Positions 43,395 to 51,212 of a DNA stretch of 64,000 bases are shown here, piece after piece. This stretch comes from Variovorax sp. PBL-H6. GTDB lineage: Bacteria; Pseudomonadota; Gammaproteobacteria; Burkholderiales; Burkholderiaceae_C. Under the pieces are notes generated by a model. That model was not told the DNA's origin. It was given only the letters and a program-made list of their open reading frames with translations, and did no database searches. The stretch is from NCBI RefSeq assembly GCF_901827155.1, contig NZ_LR594659.1:5490501-5554500 (forward strand). Reading direction: 5' to 3'. A program made the translations under genes and the position numbers. Each line of letters opens with the position of its first letter. The stretch's first letter is position 1.

Positions 43395-45980
43395 CTAGCC
43401 CATGCCCGGTTCCATCCCCGTTCGGCGGAGCGGAAACTTCGACGAGATTTCACGCCACGCTTCCTCGCCCATACTGGCCTCGACCTCCTTGCCGATCTTC
43501 AGCAGGCGCATGACGCGGAACTCGAACATGCGCACCATTCCGCCCACGACATGGTTGGCAGGACGATCCGGATAGAACCTGCACGGAGAAACATCGTTCG
43601 CGAGGCTGATGAGCGCATGCGCCGCTACCGCGTGCAGCGCCACCCTTGTCGCCGAGTCATCGACCCATCCCATCCATACGAGCGTGTCGCGCCCCAGTTG
43701 CTCGTCGCTGAACATGGCGCGCATGACATTGTGCAAGTCGCCATCCGACAGCAAGGGCGTGCCATTCACTTGAATCCCTTGAAGTTGCCGCATGGCAACT
43801 AGAGCCTCCTGAGCCCAGGGGAACTTCAATCGATGCAACAGTTCATCCGCGCCGCCGCGCAGTCCGTCCGCAGCAGCAGCATCGATTGCTTTCACGCCCG
43901 TCAGGAACATGGAATCCTTCAAGATCGAAAAGAGCTCGGGATCTCTCAGCCTCGTGGGTTCCGCACGAAACATGACCCACACGAACCTCCACCCACGAGC
44001 CCACGGACGGACGTGCCGGATCTGGGTATCTGAGAGGTCCACGTGCCAACTCATCATCTTCTTCAAGTCGGTCAGCGGCGCCCCGTCCAAGACTTGCTCG
44101 ATGCGACCTTTTCCACCAACCTCAGGCCGTACCGTGGTCTGGATCGCCGGCAGGGCGGGGCCCAGATCGACGCGATCCGCGAGTGCATTGAACAAGAACT
44201 CCAGCTGGGCGTGGTTCCACGTGCCGTTCAGGAGACCGTCGACCGCGGTTCGCGCGACCAGTTGTTGACCCCCATCCATCTTCAGAATGACGTCGAGCTC
44301 CGCGGAATGCCCGGGACTGCAGAGCAGCGGCAAGGCATAGATCATGGGCGAGGGGATGACGCCAACGATATTCTTCTTGGGCGGTCCGATCAGGCGCTGG
44401 ACGGCCCACTGCGGATCTTGCGGCATCGGAAAAACGATTGAAATGATCGTGTCGGCGAGTTGCGAGCACTCCGGGTCGCCCGCCGCAGTGAGCACCACCG
44501 CCATCTGCAGCGCAACCGAACGCTGCTCTTCCTGCTCCACATCCGTGCTCTTCTCTGCAAGCACCCTGAAGCTGAAAGGCCGCAGCTCGGCCTTGTACCC
44601 GGCCTCTGAAAGCTTGTCGATCACCGCCCCAATGAGCTTCTCGCGTGCCAGGGAGCCAAAGTCGGCGAGTTTGGCCGCCCGAATCAGAAGCGCGGCCTTG
44701 CGCAGATCCCCATTGCCGACAATTTGTCTAAAGTCGTCGGCCAAGTGGGCGAGCATGGTCGTGGGCTTCCCCCGAACGCTGACCCTTGCGCTTATAGAAC
44801 TCGCCATGCCAGGCTGAAGGCCCAGCTCCAGATTCGTCAGGGTCTCCAGGAGCAGACCTCTGCAAGCCCCATAGTCCGCCTCGCTCCACTGCGCAAACCA
44901 CCCAAGCACCACGCGCATGAGGTGGGACTTCAACCCTTTACCCGCGCCCTCGTCGATCTTCTCGATCTTGTCGCTCAAGGCTGCAAGACCCCGCACGCGA
45001 TTCAGGCATTCCTCGGTGGTCTGCGAACTGGCCGCAAGCTCCACGGCGATTTGCAGCACTTCAGCGCGCGCGTGTGCCGGTATGCCGCTAATCGATTGCA
45101 GCGTCGGTTCACGCCAGGTCATGCCTGTCAGCTTGGCGAGGAACTCCACCATGGCGGCATCTTCGCGCCACTTGACGGACAGTTGACTCAGGACAGGGCA
45201 GAGGCTGCGCATCATCCTCATGGCCCGAGGGAGACCGCACGCCTGGGGATTGTTGGCGATCATCAGGAGCGAGTTCAACTCCCTGAGGCACTTGCCCGGG
45301 TCGTCCATCTGCTGGATCCGGTTCAGCGCCATGGTCAGCGCTCCAGCGAACTCATCGTCCTCCAGCTTCTCGACCGTGTCCTCGTTGAGCAGTGGAAACA
45401 GTCCCTCCACGCTCTTCCTCATGAGTGGCGAGCAAAGCGGCAACAGCCCCAACAACTGAACAACGTCGCTGCGCCCCAACGCGTTCTGTGCCGCGGCATC
45501 CAGCGCCCTCTGAACGGAGTTTTTGACTTTTTCATCGTCGCAGGTTCTCAGGCGCTCGGTGCACTTGCTCCCGCACTGTTTCACCAGGGCCAAGCGCACC
45601 TCTGGCTCGCACATGCGCATGAGCGCGTCTGCCGCTCCGAAGCATTCTGCGTCTACCAGGATCACGATGGCCTCGGCGACCTGATCGAGCCCTTGCTCGC
45701 GGACCCTCGAGGTCGCGATGACGCAGTCGTCCTTCCTCATGTCCAGCCCATCGACTTGTGCCAGCAGTTTCCGCACACGGTCCCATACAGGGACGCAGCT
45801 CGTTTGCATCAAAGTTGGAACTGGCTTGAGCAGGCTTCTTCTAGCGCCATCCCGAGTAGGCGAGTCAACCTGTCTCTGCTGCGTCACCTGCTGGGTCACC
45901 TGCTGGGTCACCCGCGGTGAACCCAACTGGGTGGAAGCGCGCTCCTTCCGGTTGGGTTCGACAGATGAAAAAGGTCTCAT
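43395..45980 (-). CDS. Large helical protein, candidate type III effector, paralogue 1
   Basis: 861 residues from ATG 45980; a GTG at 46046 would add 22. The N-terminus (1-60) is rich in Ser, Gln, Thr and Arg and contains three VTQQ repeats, as expected of a type III export signal and chaperone-binding region. The remainder is alpha-helical with no membrane helix and no recognised catalytic motif. Paralogue of the 853-residue protein: QVAEAIVILVDAE, AIDAAAADGLRGGADELL, AAHALISLANDVSPCRF. It starts 76 bp after the CesT-like chaperone gene. Order chaperone then large protein is the classic effector arrangement. Confidence 0.6.
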   Translation of the reverse strand: MRPFSSVEPNRKERASTQLGSPRVTQQVTQQVTQQRQVDSPTRDGARRSLLKPVPTLMQTSCVPVWDRVRKLLAQVDGLDMRKDDCVIATSRVREQGLDQVAEAIVILVDAECFGAADALMRMCEPEVRLALVKQCGSKCTERLRTCDDEKVKNSVQRALDAAAQNALGRSDVVQLLGLLPLCSPLMRKSVEGLFPLLNEDTVEKLEDDEFAGALTMALNRIQQMDDPGKCLRELNSLLMIANNPQACGLPRAMRMMRSLCPVLSQLSVKWREDAAMVEFLAKLTGMTWREPTLQSISGIPAHARAEVLQIAVELAASSQTTEECLNRVRGLAALSDKIEKIDEGAGKGLKSHLMRVVLGWFAQWSEADYGACRGLLLETLTNLELGLQPGMASSISARVSVRGKPTTMLAHLADDFRQIVGNGDLRKAALLIRAAKLADFGSLAREKLIGAVIDKLSEAGYKAELRPFSFRVLAEKSTDVEQEEQRSVALQMAVVLTAAGDPECSQLADTIISIVFPMPQDPQWAVQRLIGPPKKNIVGVIPSPMIYALPLLCSPGHSAELDVILKMDGGQQLVARTAVDGLLNGTWNHAQLEFLFNALADRVDLGPALPAIQTTVRPEVGGKGRIEQVLDGAPLTDLKKMMSWHVDLSDTQIRHVRPWARGWRFVWVMFRAEPTRLRDPELFSILKDSMFLTGVKAIDAAAADGLRGGADELLHRLKFPWAQEALVAMRQLQGIQVNGTPLLSDGDLHNVMRAMFSDEQLGRDTLVWMGWVDDSATRVALHAVAAHALISLANDVSPCRFYPDRPANHVVGGMVRMFEFRVMRLLKIGKEVEASMGEEAWREISSKFPLRRTGMEPGMG
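45876..45911 (-). repeat. Three 12-bp tandem repeats in the N-terminal region of paralogue 1
   Basis: CTGCTGCGTCAC once and CTGCTGGGTCAC twice, head to tail, coding VTQQ three times on the minus strand. The repeat keeps the frame, so copy number could vary without breaking the protein. It lies at about residues 24-35. Confidence 0.85.
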
Positions 45981-46056
45981 GGCATTGCCCGTCTGAAGTG
46001 AGTTGAAGAAATGGGACGCTTGCAGGCGCGCCGGCTGCCGGCGCACTCGGCAGCGT

Positions 46057-46563
46057 TCAGCAGCGCAGGAATGCGCCGGAGCTGATTTCGGCCAAACCCA
46101 CGCGGGAATGCGGCGAGGAATCCGGCGCCTCTTGCTGGAGGCGCGCGATCCACGAATCGGCGGTGCGCATGAACGCCCTCATGACCGTCGCCCACTCGGC
46201 CTGATCGCGGGGAAGGGCCGAAACGACCATGGACAAGGTCAGCAAGCCCGTCTCTCGATGAACGTCGACCGCCCATAGCGCTTCCTCGCCCGTCCACCGG
46301 GCCACGATGTCCGCAACGTGGCGGGGTGCGTCTTCGTCGAAGTCGCAATCCTCGTCGGCTTCCACGATGGACTGCAGCAGCTCGGCCCGCACGTAGCCCG
46401 CGGCCGCAAACAATTCGACCTTGCCATCCGGGTGCATGGCGGCATGAACCTGCAGGCGCTCTGCGGCATCGAACGCGAGGCTGCCTTCGGCGCTGATGCA
46501 CGCAGGCGCCCGCCCCACCGAGGCAAGGTACAGGTCGAGGCTGTGAGCTAGTTGAGCGGTCAT
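46057..46563 (-). CDS. CesT/Tir-type type III secretion chaperone-like protein
   Basis: 168 residues, acidic. The pattern of a leading helix (QLAHSLDLYLASVG), alternating beta strands (ISAEGSLAFDA, LQVHAAMHPDGKVELFAAAGYV), a central acidic segment (DEDCDFDEDAP), two more strands (LWAVDVHRETGLLTLSMVV) and a long C-terminal helix (WATVMRAFMRTADSWIARLQQ) is that of class I chaperones such as CesT and SycE. These dimers bind the N-terminal region of effectors. It leads the unit with the two large helical proteins. GAGGAG precedes ATG 46563. The call is from fold pattern and context. Confidence 0.65.
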   Translation of the reverse strand: MTAQLAHSLDLYLASVGRAPACISAEGSLAFDAAERLQVHAAMHPDGKVELFAAAGYVRAELLQSIVEADEDCDFDEDAPRHVADIVARWTGEEALWAVDVHRETGLLTLSMVVSALPRDQAEWATVMRAFMRTADSWIARLQQEAPDSSPHSRVGLAEISSGAFLRC

Positions 46564-46599
46564 CTGGTGTCGCTCCTCTGGGAATAATGGTTTATTCCG

Positions 46600-46628
46600 C
46601 TGAGTAACGGAGCTTTTGCGTTGGTTCC
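46600..46628 (-). promoter_or_regulatory. hrp-box-like ECF promoter ahead of the chaperone/effector unit
   Basis: On the minus strand GGAACC (46623-46628), 15 bp spacer, TTACTCAG (46600-46607). The -35 half is the exact hrp-box sequence; the -10 half matches ACNNA but has TT for CC. The start codon is 37 bp downstream with a good ribosome site between. The 222-bp gap 46564-46785 holds no gene. Confidence 0.6.
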
Positions 46629-46785
46629 ATCACCCACGCCAGAAGATGACGTGACCTGGCGAAGAAGGCGCGCTCACGATGCGTGCACTGATCACCTGAA
46701 AATCGGAGCGATGACACCTCGATGCCACCCGTGCAGGGTGGGCTCCTCGTGAGCGCCGCCCCCGCGCCCGGCATGCCCGCCTTGC

Positions 46786-47982
46786 TCAGCCGGCTGCAGC
46801 GATGCCCTGCTGCTTGAGCGCCTCGATCCCTGCCTCGCTGTAGCCGACCTCGCGCAGCAGCGCATCCGTGTGTTCGCCGAGCAGCGGCGGCTGCAGTCGG
46901 ATGCCCGGCCGCTCGCCGCCAAGGGTAAAGGGCATCAGCGGTACCTTCGACTCGCTGCCGTCATTCATGCGCACCGGCGCCAATCCGCCCGTGGCATTGA
47001 GGTGCGGATCGTCGAAGAGCTCGTGCGGCCTGGCGATGGGGGCGAAGGGCAGCTCGTTCTTCTCGAACACGGCGCTGAGCTCGGCCGCGCTGTAGCCCGC
47101 AAGGTGAGAGCGCAGCAAGGGCATCATCCAATCGCGCGCACGCACGCGGTCGTTGTTGGTCTTCAGGCGCGGATCGGCCAGCATTTCCTCGAGGCCGAAG
47201 GCCTTGCAGAAGATGGCCCACTGCTTGTCGCTGACCGCGGCCAGGAAGATCTGCTCGCCGCCCTTCACGGTGAAGACGTCGTACACGCCCCAGGCCGAGA
47301 TCCGGCTGGGCATCGGATCGGCCGGCTTGCCGGTGGCCGCGAACTGCATCATGTGCTGCGCGACGAGGAAGATGTTGTTCTCGAACAGTGCCGACTGCAC
47401 CTCGCAGCCCTCGCCGGTCTGCTCGCGCTGGCGCAGCGCCGCCATCGCGCCGATGGCGCCGAACATGCCGCCCATGATGTCGTTGACGCTGGTTCCCGCG
47501 CGCAGCGGGTCGCCGATGCGGCCGGTCATGAAGGCCAGGCCGCCCATCATCTGCACCACTTCGTCGAGTGCGGTGCGGTGGTCGTAGGGGCCGGGCAGGA
47601 AGCCCTTGTGGCTCACGTAAATGAGTCGTGGGTCGCGCTTCCTCAGGCTCTCATAGTCCAGGCCCAGCTTCTTCATCGTGCCCGGCTTGAAGTTCTCGCT
47701 CACGATGTCGGCGGTGGCGATCAGCCGCAGCGCAGCCTCGATGCCTTCGGGTTTCTTGAGATCGAGGGCGATGCTCTTCTTGTTGCGGTTGAAGGTGGGG
47801 AAGAAGCCGGCGCCGGAGCCCAGCAGGCGCCGCGTCGAGTCGCCCTCGACGGGCTCGACCTTGATGACCTCCGCACCGAGGTCGGCCAGCATCATGCCGC
47901 AGGTGGGGCCCATCACCATGTGGGTGAACTCGACGACGCGGACGCCGGCGTAGGGCAGGAGGTTCTTTGCGTTGTCAGACAT
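46786..47982 (-). CDS. CaiB/BaiF family CoA transferase (class III)
   Basis: 398 residues. Class III transferases move CoA between carboxylic acids through an aspartyl-CoA intermediate. Seen: VRVVEFTHMVMGPTCGMMLADLGAEVIKVEP, typical of the N-terminal fold (in parts: ADLGAEVIKVEP), NRNKKSIALDLKKPEG, and the catalytic aspartate region GTSVNDIMGGMF. The ATG overlaps the lyase-like gene by 8 bases. Together they probably activate a dicarboxylic or hydroxy acid as its CoA ester and cleave it. Confidence 0.9.
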   Translation of the reverse strand: MSDNAKNLLPYAGVRVVEFTHMVMGPTCGMMLADLGAEVIKVEPVEGDSTRRLLGSGAGFFPTFNRNKKSIALDLKKPEGIEAALRLIATADIVSENFKPGTMKKLGLDYESLRKRDPRLIYVSHKGFLPGPYDHRTALDEVVQMMGGLAFMTGRIGDPLRAGTSVNDIMGGMFGAIGAMAALRQREQTGEGCEVQSALFENNIFLVAQHMMQFAATGKPADPMPSRISAWGVYDVFTVKGGEQIFLAAVSDKQWAIFCKAFGLEEMLADPRLKTNNDRVRARDWMMPLLRSHLAGYSAAELSAVFEKNELPFAPIARPHELFDDPHLNATGGLAPVRMNDGSESKVPLMPFTLGGERPGIRLQPPLLGEHTDALLREVGYSEAGIEALKQQGIAAAG

Positions 47983-48913
47983 GTGCGATTCCTGAAACGG
48001 GGACGAAGCCCTTGGGCAGGCCGGCTTCGGGCGTCATGCCGTAGACCGGCTCGCCCGGCAGACCGGCGATGAGCGGCGCGCGCGCCGCGATGAGTTTGCC
48101 GATGTCGATGCCCGTGGCAATGCCCATGGCCTCGAACATGAAGACCAGGTCCTCCGTCACCACGTTGCCCGAGGCCCCGGGCGCATAGGGGCAGCCGCCC
48201 AGGCCGCCAAGCGAGGCGTCGAAGGTGCGCACACCCTCTTCGAAGGCCGCGAGGCAGTTGGCCAGGCCCAGCCCGCGGGTGTTGTGCATGTGGGCCGCGC
48301 CGGCCTTGTCGCCGAGCTCGGCGCGCAGGCGCCTGAAGAGGCGGCGCACCTGGGCCGGATTGGCATAGCCGACGGTGTCGGACAGGCCCGATTCGTCCGC
48401 GCCCGCTGCCACGCACTGCACCGCGAGGCGGATGACTTCGTCCTCCGGCACCTCGCCCTGCAGCGTGCAGCCGAAGGCAGTGGAAATTCCGGCCTCGAGC
48501 TTGACGTGAGGCGCGATCTCGCGACGCAGTGCGGCGATGGCGCGCACCTCCTCGACCATCTCCTCGCGTGTCTTGCGCACGTTGGCCAGCGAATGCGCAG
48601 CGCTGGCGGACACCGGCATGGTGAGCTTGTGCACGCCGGCCGCGAGCGCGGCCTCCGCGCCCTTGCGGTTGGGCACCAGCGCCATGACGGTGAGCCCGGG
48701 CAGCGCGATCGCATGGCGCACCACATCGGCGGCATCGGCCATCTGCGGCAGCAGGCGCGCGGGCACGAAGGAGGCGACTTCGATCTCGCGCACGCCGGCG
48801 GCGTGGAGCGCGTCGATCCACCGCAGCTTGTCGGCGGTCGGCATCGTGGCCTTGACGGACTGCAGGCCATCGCGCGGGCCGACCTCGCTGATCAGCACAT
48901 CGGGGCTTGTCAT
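47975..48913 (-). CDS. Hydroxymethylglutaryl-CoA lyase-like (DRE-TIM) enzyme
   Basis: 312 residues of the HMG-CoA lyase group: VGPRDGLQSVK with the catalytic arginine and metal aspartate, EVASFV, the HMHNTRGLGLAN metal histidines, and the GGLGGCPYAPGASGNV loop with the active-site cysteine. It cleaves a 3-hydroxy-3-methylacyl-CoA. Paired with a CoA transferase it may act in leucine breakdown, or on a related compound such as citramalyl-CoA in itaconate-type pathways; the pair alone cannot decide. Start at 48913 with GGAG ahead. Confidence 0.88.
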   Translation of the reverse strand: MTSPDVLISEVGPRDGLQSVKATMPTADKLRWIDALHAAGVREIEVASFVPARLLPQMADAADVVRHAIALPGLTVMALVPNRKGAEAALAAGVHKLTMPVSASAAHSLANVRKTREEMVEEVRAIAALRREIAPHVKLEAGISTAFGCTLQGEVPEDEVIRLAVQCVAAGADESGLSDTVGYANPAQVRRLFRRLRAELGDKAGAAHMHNTRGLGLANCLAAFEEGVRTFDASLGGLGGCPYAPGASGNVVTEDLVFMFEAMGIATGIDIGKLIAARAPLIAGLPGEPVYGMTPEAGLPKGFVPVSGIAHV

Positions 48914-49014
48914 TCGGGGTTTCTCCTGGAGCAGCGTTCGCAAGTGCCCTGTCCGGACCTTGCTTGAGGGTTCTATCTCGTGAAAGGATATTCTGCTCGA
49001 GGCGCCGTCCAGGT

Positions 49015-49923
49015 CTAAAGGCTGCGCACAAACTCAACCATTCGCCTGCGTTCGTCCGCGTCCGGTAGCCGCCCGCGCATGGCCCCCAGGTTGTCGGCCA
49101 TGTGCCCGGCATCCGAAGTTCCCGGAATCACGGCCGTGACGCGCGGGTCCCCCAGCAGGAACTTCAAGAAGAAGGATGCCCAACTGGTGGCAAAACCCGC
49201 CGCCCAATCGGGCACCGGCTTGCCACGCACTGCGCGAAACAGCCGGCCGCGCCCGAATGGCAGGGCCGTGAGCACGCCCGCTTGCACGTCGGCCGCCAAC
49301 GGCAGGATGCGCACCTCGGCATCGCGGTTGTCGATCGAATAGTCGATCTGCACGAAGTCGGGCTTCTCGCGCTGCAGCACGGCTTCCAATGCCGCGTAGG
49401 CGCCACGATAGGTGGACGTGATGCCGATGTAACGGCACAGGCCCTGAGTCTTCCAGGCCTTGAATCGCGACAGCGATTGGTTCGGATTGCTCACGTTGTG
49501 AAGCTGGAGCAGGTCGATGCGCCGTGTCGCGAGCCGTGTCTGCGAGCGCTCCAGCTCGGCCGCGTCCGGCGCCTCCAGCTTGGTCGCGACGAAGACCTTG
49601 TCGCGCCAGCCACCGGCGGCCATCACCTGGCCCAGCACCTGCTCGGCATCGCCGTACACCGAGGAGGTGTCGATGAGCCGGCCGCCCCCCTCCAGGAGAG
49701 CCCGGACCACCCGCGTCGCGCTGTCGCGGGTGCGGTCGTCGTTGCTGTCGAACACCTGCGCAGTGCCGAGGCCGACCGCGGGCAGCAGCTCACCGGTGGC
49801 TGGTATCGCACGCTGGATGAGGGCCGCCGCGTCCCTGTTGCCCTGCTGCGCGAGCGCCGCGCGCTGCGCAAGCAGCGCTGCGCCGCTGAGCGCGGTGAAA
49901 CCGCGCCGGGTCAGTCCAGTCAT
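49015..49923 (-). CDS. Exported aldo/keto reductase-like protein
   Basis: 302 residues. The N-terminus has a Tat-type signal, TRRGFTALSGAALLAQRAALAQ in two parts (TRRGFTALSG, AALLAQRAALAQ), so the protein is likely folded in the cytosol and exported. The rest is an aldo/keto reductase barrel: GLGTAQVFD, the aspartate of DTSSVYGDAEQVLG with its catalytic tyrosine, a lysine in VATKLEAPD, and LLQLHN where the catalytic histidine lies. The last gene of an overlapping three-gene unit. AGGAG precedes ATG 49923. Confidence 0.82.
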   Translation of the reverse strand: MTGLTRRGFTALSGAALLAQRAALAQQGNRDAAALIQRAIPATGELLPAVGLGTAQVFDSNDDRTRDSATRVVRALLEGGGRLIDTSSVYGDAEQVLGQVMAAGGWRDKVFVATKLEAPDAAELERSQTRLATRRIDLLQLHNVSNPNQSLSRFKAWKTQGLCRYIGITSTYRGAYAALEAVLQREKPDFVQIDYSIDNRDAEVRILPLAADVQAGVLTALPFGRGRLFRAVRGKPVPDWAAGFATSWASFFLKFLLGDPRVTAVIPGTSDAGHMADNLGAMRGRLPDADERRRMVEFVRSL

Positions 49924-51212
49924 GGTGCTTCTCCTTTCTCGCGGCTGCCCGGCAGCGCGGCACGGCGCTCCTGCATGCGCCCGAGCGCCGCCGACAACAA
50001 GACCCACGCGAGCGCGACCGGCGCAGCGCACAACGCGATCGCGCCCAACTTGAGCCCGACTGCTTGCAGGCTATCGAAGACCCAGCCGTATAGCGCGTCG
50101 GAACCGCGATAGACCACCACGTCGATCATGTTCTTCGCCTTGTATTTTTCCTCGCGCCCGACCACCGTGAAGAACACCTGCCGCGCCGGATTGGCAATGG
50201 CGAAATTCATCCACCGCTGCATGACCTGCAACACGATGACCACGGCAAGGCCCGGTATCCACGCCAGCACCAGGAAGCCGACCACGTACACCGCCGGCAG
50301 CGCGCCCGCCGCCATGCCCGTGCCAAAGCGGCGAAGGAAGTGCCCGGTAGCGAAGACTTGCGTGGCCAGCGTCAGCAGACCGACGAGCAGGTCGATGCTG
50401 GCGAAGATGCGCGTCTGCGCGCCCCCGCCCTGCACGTTGGCGGCCACCACATTGGCCTGCACGAGATACAGGATCGTCGCGCCGAAGGACAGCAGGCTGA
50501 CCCACGCCGCGACGCCGAGCAAGTAGGGCGAGCGCACCAGCCCGGACAGCGCCGCGAAGGCACTGCCCCCGACGCGCCGCTCGTCGCGCCGCTGCCCTTG
50601 GGGAGCGCCGGCGCTGCGCTCCAGGCGTGCGGCGCAGAACACCGCAAGCTCGAGGAACACGATGGCCGCGATCAACAGGTTGTGCGGGCCCAGCGGCACC
50701 GACAGCGCGATGGTGATCACCGGCCCCAGCAGCCCGCCGGCAGTCCCGCCGGCACCGATGAAGCCGAAGAGCCGCTTGCCCTGCTCGCTCGTGAACAGGT
50801 CCGCCATGAAGGACCAGAACACCGCGACCGCGAACAGGTTGAAGACGCTGACCCAGACGAAGAAGACGCGCGCAACGATGACGGGCTCGATACCCATTGC
50901 CATCAGGAGCCAGAAGAGCGCCAGGTTGAGCACGAAGAATTGATAGACGATGGGGATGAAGCGTGCACGCGGCAGCCGGGCGACCAGCGCGCCGAAAATC
51001 GGTTGCGCTGCCAGCAGCGTCACGAAGGTCGCAGAGAACAGCCACGGCAACGCCCGGGTACCGCCGGCGATGCCCATCTGGTCGCGCAAAGGCCGCAGCA
51101 CGTAGTAGCCCGCCAGCAGCGCAAAGAAATAGCCGAAGGACCACAGCGCAGCCGCAAGCTCCTGCGGCGTCGCCGGGATCGCCCGCCGCAGCCAGCCCGG
51201 CAGCGCCGTCAT
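49920..51212 (-). CDS. Membrane transporter related to NTP/NDP exchange (TLC) and MFS proteins
   Basis: 430 residues with about twelve membrane helices. The opening YFFALLAGYYVLRPLRDQMG and the FWSFMADLFTSEQGKRLFGFI loop are features of the bacterial branch of ATP/ADP translocase-like proteins commonly annotated as MFS or Npt1/Npt2 family. The GAGGTAGGLLGP stretch is helix 4-5. Free-living bacteria carry such genes and their substrate is unknown; nucleotide exchange is known only for intracellular forms and plastids. It overlaps both neighbours by 4 bases. Confidence 0.75.
   Translation of the reverse strand: MTALPGWLRRAIPATPQELAAALWSFGYFFALLAGYYVLRPLRDQMGIAGGTRALPWLFSATFVTLLAAQPIFGALVARLPRARFIPIVYQFFVLNLALFWLLMAMGIEPVIVARVFFVWVSVFNLFAVAVFWSFMADLFTSEQGKRLFGFIGAGGTAGGLLGPVITIALSVPLGPHNLLIAAIVFLELAVFCAARLERSAGAPQGQRRDERRVGGSAFAALSGLVRSPYLLGVAAWVSLLSFGATILYLVQANVVAANVQGGGAQTRIFASIDLLVGLLTLATQVFATGHFLRRFGTGMAAGALPAVYVVGFLVLAWIPGLAVVIVLQVMQRWMNFAIANPARQVFFTVVGREEKYKAKNMIDVVVYRGSDALYGWVFDSLQAVGLKLGAIALCAAPVALAWVLLSAALGRMQERRAALPGSREKGEAP

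Noticed and set aside
46564..46785. PIP box (TTCGC-N15-TTCGC) or HrpB-type box (TTCG-N16-TTCG) before the CesT-like gene
   Set aside because: Single GCGAA found (46659-46663 on the plus strand) but no partner at the required spacing; the GGAACC element fits better.
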